Translations under genes and position numbers: made by a program
Shown here: positions 1 to 6,235 of the stretch, one piece after another
Numbering within the stretch: position 1 is the first letter of the stretch
How the letters are laid out: the number at the start of each line of letters is the position of its first letter
The notes under the pieces: generated by a model
Told to the model about the DNA's origin: nothing
What the model saw: only the letters and a program-made list of their open reading frames with translations
Database searches by the model: none
From: an uncultured Eubacteriaceae bacterium
GTDB lineage: Bacteria; Bacillota; Clostridia; Eubacteriales; UBA1433
Direction: 5' to 3'
Length of the DNA stretch: 14,234 nt
Assembly (NCBI GenBank): GCA_937914785.1
Contig: CALGIV010000096.1
Location: 1-14,234, forward strand

Positions 1-1005
1 ATTACCGTCGGCGTGCCCGTTTTGGATTCAAATGGCGAGGTGCTGGCAGCTGTATTATTGCATACCCCAATCGACAGCCTTTCCGAATCCATTCGCGAAG
101 GGATGAAGATGATCAGCATCAGCGTTCTGATCGCACTTTTATTATCCGGCATTATGGCTGTTCTTTTATCACAACACTTCGTAAGACCGTTGAAGCAGAT
201 GACGTATGCCTCAAAAAAATTGATTGAAGGCGATTATACGGCAAAGACCGAAGTGAAACAACGAGATGAAATCGGAGAGTTGGCAAATACGCTCAATGTG
301 CTGGCAGACCGCCTCTATCAGGTGGAGGACGAAAGAGAGCGGATGGAGAAAATGCGGCAGGAATTTTTTGCCGACATTTCACATGAATTGCGTACGCCGG
401 TCACGGTGATGCGCGGTTCCGTAGAGGCGTTGTATGACGGTAAAATAACGACGGATCAACGGGCGCATTACAGCCAGATGCTGACAGAAGTAAAACATCT
501 TCAGCAGATGGTTGACGATATGCTGGAGTTTTCCCGATTAAAAAATACGGCCTTTAAACTAAATAAAGCGCCGTTGAATATTGCAGATGTGCTCTCAGAT
601 GTCGTGCGCAGTATGCGCCGGCTGGCAGAGCAGAAAGAGATTAAGATCCATACAGATTTTACGGCGGCAGCGTATGAGTATATGGGTGATTATGCGCGGC
701 TGCGCCAAATGTTTACGATTGTGGTGGATAATGCGATTAAATTCTCGCCGGCAGGAAGCGTGGTCTCAATTTTAACAAAATGCGCAGGCGATAAGCTGGT
801 GGTTCAGATTGAGGATAAGGGCATCGGCATTTCCCCGGAGGAGCTGACGCATATATTTGATCGGTTTTACAAGACCGGGAGAAATAATGAGGAAGGCAGC
901 GGCATAGGGCTTGCCATAGCGAAACAGATTGCTCAGCGGCATGAGATTGATATTTCGGTAATAAGCACGCCGGAAAAGGGGACGACGGTAGAATTTCGTA
1001 TATAG
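1..1005 (+). CDS. Sensor histidine kinase, C-terminal part (5' end outside window)
   Basis: Membrane sensor kinase of a two-component system; it would autophosphorylate a His and pass the phosphate to a response regulator, probably encoded upstream outside the window. The frame is open from base 1, so the sensor start is missing. Visible in order: the end of an extracytoplasmic sensor domain, a membrane segment (about bases 110-175), a HAMP linker (about 180-345, ending in a charged coiled stretch), a HisKA domain with the H-box FADISHELRTP (phospho-accepting His at bases 382-384), then a HATPase_c domain with N box (VVDNAIKFS), G1 box (EDKGIGIS), F box (IFDRFYK) and G2 box (GSGIGLAIAK). All catalytic boxes are intact, so the kinase half should be active. 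It ends in a TAG, and the next plus-strand gene is 3.8 kb away, so it is the last gene of its operon. The layout resembles the WalK/PhoR/ResE group; the signal it senses cannot be told. Confidence 0.93.
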   Translation: MTVGVPVLDSNGEVLAAVLLHTPIDSLSESIREGMKMISISVLIALLLSGIMAVLLSQHFVRPLKQMTYASKKLIEGDYTAKTEVKQRDEIGELANTLNVLADRLYQVEDERERMEKMRQEFFADISHELRTPVTVMRGSVEALYDGKITTDQRAHYSQMLTEVKHLQQMVDDMLEFSRLKNTAFKLNKAPLNIADVLSDVVRSMRRLAEQKEIKIHTDFTAAAYEYMGDYARLRQMFTIVVDNAIKFSPAGSVVSILTKCAGDKLVVQIEDKGIGISPEELTHIFDRFYKTGRNNEEGSGIGLAIAKQIAQRHEIDISVISTPEKGTTVEFRI

Positions 1006-1183
1006 TAAAAAAACAATACAGCCTTTTTGGATATTTGAGCGATGCAAAGCTTAATTGTTTTTTAAATATATATTAAATAATACAACATATATATTATAAT
1101 AAGGTATATATTGTGTTGGAATAAATAAAGTTACACAAAGTACGGTATTGACCGCGAAGTATTGATGAGAATTGATGCAATCT

Positions 1184-1213
1184 AAAAAGCCTGTATGCTA
1201 TACATACAGGCTT
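1184..1213 (-). terminator. Rho-independent terminator of the zinc-ribbon gene
   Basis: A perfect 11-bp inverted repeat (AAGCCTGTATG, 5-base loop, CATACAGGCTT) at 1187-1213 is followed on the minus strand by a T run. It lies 13 bases past the stop of the minus-strand gene ending at 1226. Read on the plus strand it could also stop transcription leaving the kinase gene, though without a clean T tract. Confidence 0.85.
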
Positions 1214-1225
1214 CATTTGTATATT

Positions 1226-1708
1226 TTAGTAATAATAGTAGTAGTAATCCCAAAAGCTTGGATAAGAGATGACTGCTACGAGAATCAGTATGATGAACAG
1301 AATGCCGACTATACCGATCACAACACCGGCGATGCCTAATCCCTTACCACTGTTATATTCCGGTTTCTTTGCCATATTGATGCCGACTGCAGACAATACA
1401 ATGCCGACAACCCCTAAAATACCAAAAGTGAAAAGGTTGAAAAAGAGCGAAACGAGGGATGTGATAAATCCTGCGATTGCCAGGCCATTCGTTTTGCTTT
1501 GTGGTGGTGCAGTGTAATGAGTATTTGAAGATGGCTGGCCATAAGGATAAGTATTTGCCTGAGGCGTTATCGGCTGTGCAGGCGGTGCCGCCTGTTGTGT
1601 ATTCGATGTGGTTGTTGTGCCGCCTGTTGCCTCGTCGAGACGTTTACCGCAGTTCGTGCAGAAAACGGCATCGTTTTCCATAGGCGCACCACAAGATGTA
1701 CAAAACAT
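1226..1708 (-). CDS. Zinc-ribbon protein with two membrane segments (DUF4190-like)
   Basis: Small membrane protein of 160 residues, function unknown. The N-terminus is a zinc ribbon: Cys3-x2-Cys6 (MFCTSCG) and Cys17-x2-Cys20 (FCTNCGKRL), the usual zinc_ribbon_2 pattern. A Thr/Pro/Gln-rich linker follows (about 28-72), then two hydrophobic segments (about 74-108 and 122-148) separated by a short basic loop with NMAKKPEYNSGKGLGIAG. This matches the DUF4190 layout common in Bacillota. The very C-terminus is SFWDYYYYYY, six consecutive tyrosines, encoded by mixed TAC/TAT codons rather than one pure repeat. Start ATG has GGAGG seven bases upstream, an extended -10 promoter precedes it, and a strong terminator follows, so it is probably transcribed alone. 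Confidence 0.8.
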   Translation of the reverse strand: MFCTSCGAPMENDAVFCTNCGKRLDEATGGTTTTSNTQQAAPPAQPITPQANTYPYGQPSSNTHYTAPPQSKTNGLAIAGFITSLVSLFFNLFTFGILGVVGIVLSAVGINMAKKPEYNSGKGLGIAGVVIGIVGILFIILILVAVISYPSFWDYYYYYY

Positions 1709-1739
1709 AATTTTCCTCCATAGTAGTTGTATTGTTTAA

Positions 1740-1768
1740 ATTATAGCATATTGTATTCAGTCTGAAAA
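1740..1768 (-). promoter_or_regulatory. Sigma-A-like promoter of the zinc-ribbon gene
   Basis: On the minus strand: -35 TTTTCA (1768-1763), a 17-bp spacer, and -10 TATAAT (1745-1740) preceded by TGC, an extended -10. It lies about 30 bases upstream of the start codon at 1708. Confidence 0.6.
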
Positions 1769-1837
1769 GCAAATTAAATATAATGTCGGATTATATCGAA
1801 TTTTGCGAAAAAAACTGAATTTAAAAAATTTGTCAAC

Positions 1838-2056
1838 TTAGCATTCTTCGTTTAAAATTTCTTTTAAAATCGTCGCTTCCTCATCGGATAAAGTGACGCC
1901 TTTACCCATTTTATCTCCTTCAGGCGACCACTCGCGAATATCGAATTTCGGATTTCTGCCGTTCCAGCTGACTATGTTCACTTCCTTCTTCCATCCGCTT
2001 TTCGTCTCACTCAAAATACCCAATTTTTTAATGATTTCATATTTGATTTCCGCCAT
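1838..2056 (-). CDS. PC4/YdbC-like single-stranded nucleic-acid-binding protein
   Basis: Small protein of 72 residues resembling the bacterial YdbC branch of the PC4 transcriptional coactivator family, which bind single-stranded DNA or RNA through a curved beta-sheet as a dimer. Seen: KYEIIKKLGILSE at residues 5-17, then GWKKEVNIVSWNG, PKFDIREWSP and DKMGKGVTLSDEEATIL. The pattern of 'W.KE.n.VSWN...pK.DIR.W......mgKGitL...E' is the family signature as I know it. The frame extends five codons further upstream to an ATG at 2071, but a GGAGGGG lies within those codons eight bases or so before the ATG at 2056, so the inner ATG is chosen. It is probably monocistronic. Known biology of the family supports a role in DNA/RNA transactions; nothing in the neighbourhood narrows it. 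Confidence 0.82.
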   Translation of the reverse strand: MAEIKYEIIKKLGILSETKSGWKKEVNIVSWNGRNPKFDIREWSPEGDKMGKGVTLSDEEATILKEILNEEC

Positions 2057-2129
2057 TTTTAGCCCCTCCATCCTGCTTTTTTATTTCAAATCATTTGTTT
2101 CAATAAACATTTACATTTGACTAGACAGT

Positions 2130-2158
2130 ATTATATCTTTAAGATATGCAAAATACAA
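2130..2158 (-). promoter_or_regulatory. Probable promoter of the YdbC-like gene
   Basis: Minus strand: -35 TTGTAT (2158-2153), 17-bp spacer, -10 TATAAT (2135-2130). It would give a leader of roughly 65 bases before the start at 2056. The -35 matches consensus only 3 of 6; the -10 and spacing are ideal. Confidence 0.5.
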
Positions 2159-2160
2159 GT

Positions 2161-2183
2161 CAAAAATTAAAAATATTTTTAAT
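2161..2183 (-). terminator. AT-only palindrome, possible weak terminator after the hydrolases
   Basis: An 18-base perfect palindrome (ATTAAAAAT plus its complement) at 2166-2183 is followed on the minus strand by TTTTT. It lies 23 bases past the stop of the second hydrolase (2206). The stem is all A/T, so termination strength is doubtful. Confidence 0.4.
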
Positions 2184-2205
2184 ACGAATGTCCAATAATA
2201 AAGCA

Positions 2206-2949
2206 TTACAGAAGGCGATTGAGGAACTGAGCGAACTTCTCGTAAGGCTCATAGCGATATTCCGACAGCAGGAATACGTGCCCGCCGCCCTGCAGCATCA
2301 TAAGCTCCTTATCTTTGCTGCCAACAAGCTCAAACATCATTTGTGCACTGTTCGGATTTACGCTGCCGTCGTTTGGCGGTTGGATAAACAGTACAGGACA
2401 AGTGACATTTGCGATCATTTTGCTGTCGACGAAATGATTGCGCATTGCCGCGATTTGCGCAAAGAAGCTCACAGGGACGTACTCGTAGTGGTTGTGATAC
2501 ATTTTATAAAGGCCGGATTTGTTATCGAGCGGCTTATGGGCAAATTCTGTTTCGTATTTTGTTGTATAAAAGGAAGCTTCAACGGGCAGGTAGGGCGCTG
2601 CCAGCATAACCGCACCGGCCAGTTCCGGATGGCGGGCGGCAAGGTACAGTGCTGTAAGGCCGCCGAGCGAAAAACCGCCGACGAAGACTTTATCAAAATG
2701 CGGTTGAATATCTTTTAGCTTTTTATCGGCGCTGTCGACAATCTCTTCCCAGGATGTTTGGGCCAGCGATTCTTTCAATGTACCGTGGCCTGCCAGATTA
2801 ACGCCGTAGACAGTGTAGCCGAACATATTTAAATAGACGGCGAGCGGCCGCATTTGTGAGGCGCCGGATGTTGCGCCGTGCAGCAGCAATACGGCGGCGC
2901 CGTTATCACCTTTAAAAACAAATTCCTTGTTTAAAAACATCTTTTCCAT
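2206..2949 (-). CDS. Alpha/beta hydrolase (carboxylesterase/lipase type), copy 2
   Basis: Cytoplasmic serine hydrolase of 247 residues (counted from ATG 2949), no signal peptide. Seen: oxyanion-type LLLHGATSG near residues 21-29, nucleophile elbow GGFSLGG with Ser94, acid Asp194 in QPPNDGSV, and catalytic His224 in GGGHVF. This is the layout of Est30-like carboxylesterases and monoacylglycerol-lipase-like enzymes; the substrate is unknown. Start choice: the frame is open to a GTG at 2958, directly after the stop of the upstream copy, but AGGTGA at 2960-2955 is well spaced only for the ATG at 2949. It starts 9 bases after its paralogue ends, so the two are co-transcribed and probably translationally linked. 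It shares long identical stretches with copy 1, including HKPLDNKSGLYKMYHNHYE and LLSEYRYEPYEK. Confidence 0.88.
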   Translation of the reverse strand: MEKMFLNKEFVFKGDNGAAVLLLHGATSGASQMRPLAVYLNMFGYTVYGVNLAGHGTLKESLAQTSWEEIVDSADKKLKDIQPHFDKVFVGGFSLGGLTALYLAARHPELAGAVMLAAPYLPVEASFYTTKYETEFAHKPLDNKSGLYKMYHNHYEYVPVSFFAQIAAMRNHFVDSKMIANVTCPVLFIQPPNDGSVNPNSAQMMFELVGSKDKELMMLQGGGHVFLLSEYRYEPYEKFAQFLNRLL

Positions 2950-2958
2950 TATCGTCAC

Positions 2959-3696
2959 CTAAAGGAGCCTGAGCAGAAACTCGACGGTCTTTTCATAAGG
3001 CTCGTAGCGGTATTCCGATAACAGGAACACGTGTCCGCCGCCCTGTACCATCATAAATTGTTTATCTGCGCTGGATACGTGATCGCAGACGTACTGTGCC
3101 GTTGCAGGTTCTACGCTGCCGTCATTAAGTGGTTGGATGACAAAAATGGGACACGTAATGTTCTTCAGGCCATTCTGTGTGACGATTTCTTTATGGATCA
3201 CCGATGGCTTTGTCAGATAGCTGACCGGTACGTTCTCGTAGTGGTTGTGATACATTTTGTAAAGGCCGGATTTGTTATCAAGCGGCTTGTGTGCGTACTC
3301 CGTTTCATACTTCATCGTATGGAAACCCGACATTTTTAAAAGCACTGCGGGTGCCATCGGCACGATGCCTGCAAGGTCCTGGTGCTTTGAGGCCAGATAA
3401 AGCGTAAGCAGTCCGCCAAGTGAAAAGCCGATGACAAACACTTTATTGTGTTTGGCCTTTACTGTTGCCAGATCGGCTTCGGCCTTTTGGATCATATCTT
3501 CATCCGTCAGGCCTTTGAGCGCGTCCCCGCTCTCTTCTCCGTGACCGGCAATATTTACGCCGTAGGTCGTAAAGCCGTACATGTTCAAAAATGCGGCGAG
3601 CGGGCGGAATTGGCTGGCACCGGATGTGGAACCATGCAGCAGCAACATGCCTGCGCCGTTATCACCTTCAAAGACATATTCCCGATTCAGATTCAT
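2959..3696 (-). CDS. Alpha/beta hydrolase (carboxylesterase/lipase type), copy 1
   Basis: Serine hydrolase of 245 residues, paralogue of the gene directly downstream. Triad visible: Ser92 in IGFSLGG, Asp192 in QPLNDGSV, His222 in GGGHVF; LLLHGSTSG at about 18-26 supplies the oxyanion hole. No signal peptide or membrane segment, so it acts in the cytoplasm. The ATG has AGGAGG eight bases upstream. It follows hprK by only 42 bases on the same strand, with no convincing terminator between, so it may be read from the hprK promoter; the gap does hold a 12-base palindrome that could be an operator. The lid region (about 125-160) is nearly identical to copy 2 while surrounding parts differ, pointing to a shared and constrained substrate or partner surface. 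Confidence 0.88.
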   Translation of the reverse strand: MNLNREYVFEGDNGAGMLLLHGSTSGASQFRPLAAFLNMYGFTTYGVNIAGHGEESGDALKGLTDEDMIQKAEADLATVKAKHNKVFVIGFSLGGLLTLYLASKHQDLAGIVPMAPAVLLKMSGFHTMKYETEYAHKPLDNKSGLYKMYHNHYENVPVSYLTKPSVIHKEIVTQNGLKNITCPIFVIQPLNDGSVEPATAQYVCDHVSSADKQFMMVQGGGHVFLLSEYRYEPYEKTVEFLLRLL

Positions 3697-3722
3697 TTTT
3701 AATACCTCCTGTATTTCGAATA

Positions 3723-3734
3723 GGGTATATACCC
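3723..3734. promoter_or_regulatory. 12-base palindrome between hprK and the hydrolases
   Basis: GGGTATATACCC is a perfect palindrome lying in the 42-base gap between the hprK stop and the ribosome binding site of the first hydrolase. It is flanked by TTTCG and CGAAA. It has no T run, so it is not a standard terminator; an operator or a processing hairpin are the alternatives. Confidence 0.35.
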
Positions 3735-3738
3735 GAAA

Positions 3739-4635
3739 TTAAACGTCAAACCTGTTTTTAAAGCTGCGTACAAAGTCGTGCCCCATCGCCATAGCACGTG
3801 TGCGCAGTGCGGCGCCTTCGATCATTCCCGCGATGTTACGTCCGGCTGTAACCGGCAGTTCATAAGTGACGATGTCGGTGTGGAGTATATTGGTATACTG
3901 CACTTTATCGCCGAGACGATCGTAATTAAAGCGTTCGTCCCAGCGCACGAGATGCACGATCAAATCCAATTCTTTGGCAAGGTATACGCTGCCCAGACCA
4001 AAGCATTCCCTGACGTCGATAATACCCAGTCCGCGAATTTCCATATAATAATTGTCTTCACTCATCGCAGATGTAATCAGCGTGCCTTCACTCGTCCGTG
4101 AAATTTTAACGAGGTCGTCGGCGATAAAGCGGCTGCCGCGGTTGATCAGCTCCAGGGCGCTCTCACTTTTGCCGATACCGCTTTCACCGCGAATTAAGAC
4201 ACCCATACCGTAGACTTCTACCATAACGCCGTGTAATGCGACCCAGGGCCGCAGCATTTTGTTTAGATAGGCGTGGATATTCTGCTGGGCATCGTAAGCG
4301 CTGTCTTCTGTATAGAGCAGGATACAGTCATATCTTTTGCAGGTATTGAGGATGAAGGCAAAGTCGGACGGTTTATCTGTCAGTAAAATCGCCGAGATAT
4401 TTTGTTTGACAAGCGTCTCTACAGCTTTGATGCGTTGCAGGCCGTCCAGCGTTCGCAGGTATGAAATTTCCTCAAGGCCGATTAAACACATACGCGACGG
4501 TACAAAATGTTCATAATAGCCTGCGAGCTGCAGGCCGCAATGATAGGTTTGAAAGCTGCGCAGATTGATTTCTTCAATGCCGGCGCTGTGCACAATTTTT
4601 AAATTATTCTGATTGCAGAATACGTTTAACTTCAT
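3739..4635 (-). CDS. hprK: HPr kinase/phosphorylase
   Basis: Bifunctional enzyme of 298 residues that phosphorylates and dephosphorylates Ser46 of HPr (or Crh), the switch for carbon catabolite control in Bacillota. The N-terminal domain (about 1-128) is the variable HPrK_N. The catalytic domain carries conserved His135-Gly, Walker A GESGIGKS (150-157), the Asp pair in IADD (171-174), and the HPrK signature MEIRGLGIIDV at 198-208. The C-terminus (MGHDFVRSFKNRF) is a few residues shorter than most family members. ATG at 4635 has AAAGGA upstream. In many Bacillota hprK precedes lgt; here it is followed by two hydrolases instead. No HPr or PTS gene lies in the window, so the role in sugar transport control is inferred from the family. 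Confidence 0.95.
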   Translation of the reverse strand: MKLNVFCNQNNLKIVHSAGIEEINLRSFQTYHCGLQLAGYYEHFVPSRMCLIGLEEISYLRTLDGLQRIKAVETLVKQNISAILLTDKPSDFAFILNTCKRYDCILLYTEDSAYDAQQNIHAYLNKMLRPWVALHGVMVEVYGMGVLIRGESGIGKSESALELINRGSRFIADDLVKISRTSEGTLITSAMSEDNYYMEIRGLGIIDVRECFGLGSVYLAKELDLIVHLVRWDERFNYDRLGDKVQYTNILHTDIVTYELPVTAGRNIAGMIEGAALRTRAMAMGHDFVRSFKNRFDV

Positions 4636-4667
4636 CTGAAATTCCTTTAAAGCACGATAATATAAAT

Positions 4668-4696
4668 ATTTTACACTATTTTTTCCGATAATGAAA
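4668..4696 (-). promoter_or_regulatory. Possible promoter of hprK
   Basis: Minus strand: -35 TTTCAT (4696-4691), 17-bp spacer, -10 TAAAAT (4673-4668), about 33 bases before the hprK start. The -35 is weak (3 of 6) but placement is right and no better candidate lies nearby. Confidence 0.4.
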
Positions 4697-4713
4697 CAGA
4701 AATCACTTTTTTC

Positions 4714-4742
4714 TTGATTAACGATAGGTGTTATGCTAATAT
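4714..4742 (+). promoter_or_regulatory. Possible promoter of the small DUF4177-like gene
   Basis: TTGATT (4714-4719), 17-bp spacer, TAATAT (4737-4742), each 4 of 6 to consensus, about 30 bases before the start codon. It is divergent from, and close to, the hprK promoter. Confidence 0.4.
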
Positions 4743-4772
4743 GAATGAGGACATTTTTTCGGGAGGTAGGTT

Positions 4773-4955
4773 ATGAAATATTTAGTTGAAAGGGATTTGT
4801 TCATGAGCAAACTGCGCAGTTTCATTAATGAAAAGGCGGAGGAGGGGTATGAACTGGTTCAGGTTTTTGTTTCGGAAGAAGAGATCAAACGTGGGGAATG
4901 GGAAGCAAATCGTGCGAGTAAAGTAACGGTTATTATGAAAAAAATAGAAGCTTGA
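4773..4955 (+). CDS. Small protein, DUF4177-like
   Basis: A 60-residue soluble protein of unknown function. The core INEKAEEGYELVQVFVSEEE, followed by a strand ending in KVTVIMKK, resembles the DUF4177 pattern (a helix ending in EGWELV, a strand, then a terminal strand ending in basic residues). This is recognised by pattern only. The start is well supported: GGGAGGT lies six bases before the ATG, a promoter-like element is upstream and a hairpin is downstream. It therefore looks like a real single gene rather than noise. It sits between divergent hprK and nrdR without obvious functional link to either. Confidence 0.72.
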   Translation: MKYLVERDLFMSKLRSFINEKAEEGYELVQVFVSEEEIKRGEWEANRASKVTVIMKKIEA

Positions 4956-4962
4956 CAATTAG

Positions 4963-5000
4963 AGGATATGGTCGTGCCTTAGACGATATCCTTTCCTTTT
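4963..5000 (+). terminator. Probable terminator after the DUF4177-like gene
   Basis: AGGATAT (4963-4969) pairs with ATATCCT (4986-4992); three more pairs (CGT/ACG) form inside after a small bulge. TTTCCTTTT follows. The stem is imperfect. Confidence 0.5.
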
Positions 5001-5096
5001 CATATCGATAATTATGTTATAGTCATATAATTTGATTTTAAGAAGGCCTGAATGCACGACATCTTGTGTGTTGGGCGTATTTTTAACAAAAATTCA

Positions 5097-5125
5097 TGGA
5101 CATTCCATTTGTTGTATTATATAAT
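5097..5125 (+). promoter_or_regulatory. Strong sigma-A-like promoter of nrdR
   Basis: TGGACA (5097-5102, 5 of 6), a 17-bp spacer and perfect TATAAT (5120-5125). Transcription would start near 5132, just before the GAGGTGA ribosome binding site, giving a very short leader. It also argues against the longer nrdR start at 5052, which lies upstream of this promoter. A second TATAAT at 5026-5031 has only a poor -35. Confidence 0.7.
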
Positions 5126-5147
5126 TTCACAAGAGGTGAAGAAAAAT

Positions 5148-5609
5148 ATGAAGTGCCCCTTTTGTAATCAGCCGGACAGTAAAGTCATTGATTCTAGGCC
5201 TGCAGAGGAAGGAACAGTGGTGCGGCGGCGGCGCGAATGTGCGGAGTGTAAGCGCCGTTTTACGACTTATGAAAAAGTTGAAGGAATTCCGCTGGTCGTC
5301 ATCAAGAAAAACGGAGACCGGCAGACCTACGATAGGAATAAAATATTAAAAGGCGTGCTGAGAGCCTGCGAAAAACGTCCGATCTCCGCTTCGAACATAG
5401 AAGAGGCGATGGAGAAGATTGAGCATCGTGTGCTTTCTTCCTGCGACAAGGAAGTTTCGTCTCATATGATTGGCGAGATTGTGATGGATGAACTAAAAAA
5501 ACTGGATGATGTGGCCTATGTGCGTTTTGCATCGGTTTATCGGCAGTTTAAAGATATCAATACATTTATGGATGAGTTGAAACTGCTCCTCGACGATCAG
5601 GAGGAGTAG
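5148..5609 (+). CDS. nrdR: Transcriptional repressor NrdR
   Basis: Nucleotide-sensing repressor of ribonucleotide reductase genes, 153 residues, the usual family length. N-terminal zinc ribbon with Cys3, Cys6, Cys31 and Cys34 (MKCPFC...ECAEC), basic DNA-contact stretch VVRRRREC, then an ATP-cone domain (about 48-138, starting PLVVIKKNGDRQTYDRNK) that binds ATP/dATP. The frame is open upstream to 5052, but ATG 5148 is chosen: GAGGTGA lies eight bases before it, and the family begins MxCPxC. Stop is one base before the GTG start of nudF, so the two form an operon. No nrd reductase gene is in the window, so its targets lie elsewhere. Confidence 0.97.
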   Translation: MKCPFCNQPDSKVIDSRPAEEGTVVRRRRECAECKRRFTTYEKVEGIPLVVIKKNGDRQTYDRNKILKGVLRACEKRPISASNIEEAMEKIEHRVLSSCDKEVSSHMIGEIVMDELKKLDDVAYVRFASVYRQFKDINTFMDELKLLLDDQEE

Positions 5610-5610
5610 A

Positions 5611-6147
5611 GTGAAACAACACGAAAAGACGCTGTCTGAGAAATTGATACATAAAGGCAGGGTAATTACGGTCTATCAAGAAGAAGTTCTGCTGCCGAAC
5701 GGTAAAGTTTCAACAAGAGACATTGTACGCCATAAAGGTGCTTGCGCAATTCTGGCAACTGTTGAAGATAAGATCATTATGATCAAACAATACCGCAAAG
5801 CACTGGATAAGGTAATTTACGAGATCCCTGCCGGCGGAATTGAAGAAGGGGAAGACATTGCGCTCTGTGCAAAACGTGAGTTGAATGAAGAGACCGGATA
5901 TGAGGCGGAAAATTTACAGTATCTGGCAGGAATGGTCACTTCTCCGGGATTCTGTGATGAGGTTATCCATGTCTATTTGGCAGAAAATGTAAAAAAGGTG
6001 ATCGAAAAAGCCCCTTGCGATGAGGATGAGTTTATTGAAGTGTATTTGATTCAGCAAAGTCACGTAGAAGAAATGATTCGGTCTGGGGAGATTATCGACG
6101 CCAAGACGATCTGTGCGTATTCAATGTACAAAGCGATGCGATCATAA
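5611..6147 (+). CDS. nudF: ADP-ribose pyrophosphatase, Nudix family
   Basis: Soluble Nudix hydrolase of 178 residues, of the type that splits ADP-ribose to AMP and ribose 5-phosphate. The Nudix box G-x5-E-x7-RELNEETG-Y is complete at residues 75-97 (GGIEEGED...RELNEETGY), with metal-binding Glu residues at 93 and 94. The upstream YRKALDKVIYEIPAGG and downstream TSPGFCDEVIHVYLA are typical of the ADP-ribose pyrophosphatase subgroup rather than MutT. The start is GTG at 5611, with AGGAGG seven bases or so upstream inside the end of nrdR; the genes are tightly coupled. A terminator follows. The nudF-spoIIM adjacency is known from spore-forming Bacillota. Confidence 0.93.
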   Translation: MKQHEKTLSEKLIHKGRVITVYQEEVLLPNGKVSTRDIVRHKGACAILATVEDKIIMIKQYRKALDKVIYEIPAGGIEEGEDIALCAKRELNEETGYEAENLQYLAGMVTSPGFCDEVIHVYLAENVKKVIEKAPCDEDEFIEVYLIQQSHVEEMIRSGEIIDAKTICAYSMYKAMRS

Positions 6148-6152
6148 AAACG

Positions 6153-6187
6153 AATAAAACAGGCTGCGTAAGGCGGCCTGTCTTTAT
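6153..6187 (+). terminator. Rho-independent terminator after nudF
   Basis: ACAGGC (6159-6164) pairs with GCCTGT (6176-6181) around an 11-base loop; flanking AATAAA and TTTATT extend the stem imperfectly and supply the T-rich tail. It separates nrdR-nudF from spoIIM. Confidence 0.7.
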
Positions 6188-6235
6188 TTGTTCTAACCAG
6201 GGCCCGCGCTACATAAAATTACCGTAGCGGAGGCA

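Noticed and set aside
1101..1116. NrdR-box-like sequence (ATATATTGTGT half)
   Set aside because: Only one half matches well, in very AT-rich DNA; the spacing to the second candidate is not that of paired NrdR boxes, and no nrd gene follows.
2146..2718. Open frame of 190 codons on the plus strand
   Set aside because: It lies opposite the second alpha/beta hydrolase, which has a full triad and a paralogue. The plus frame has no ribosome binding site, no promoter and no recognisable motif.
3741..3752. TTGACG on the minus strand as a promoter for the hydrolase pair
   Set aside because: The nearest -10-like TATATA is only about 12 bases away and belongs to the palindrome; proper spacing gives no -10.
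4952..4980. Perfect TTGACA at 4952-4957 as a -35 for nrdR
   Set aside because: It spans the stop of the small gene, and no -10 lies 16-19 bases downstream; TGGACA/TATAAT at 5097-5125 is far better.
5052..5147. N-terminal extension of NrdR from an ATG at 5052
   Set aside because: It begins upstream of the strong promoter at 5097-5125, lacks a ribosome binding site, and NrdR proteins start at MxCPxC.
6212..6219. CATAAAAT upstream of spoIIM as a sigma-E -10 element
   Set aside because: It matches the -10 of that sigma well, but no -35 element lies at the right distance, and the transcript would begin almost on the ribosome binding site.
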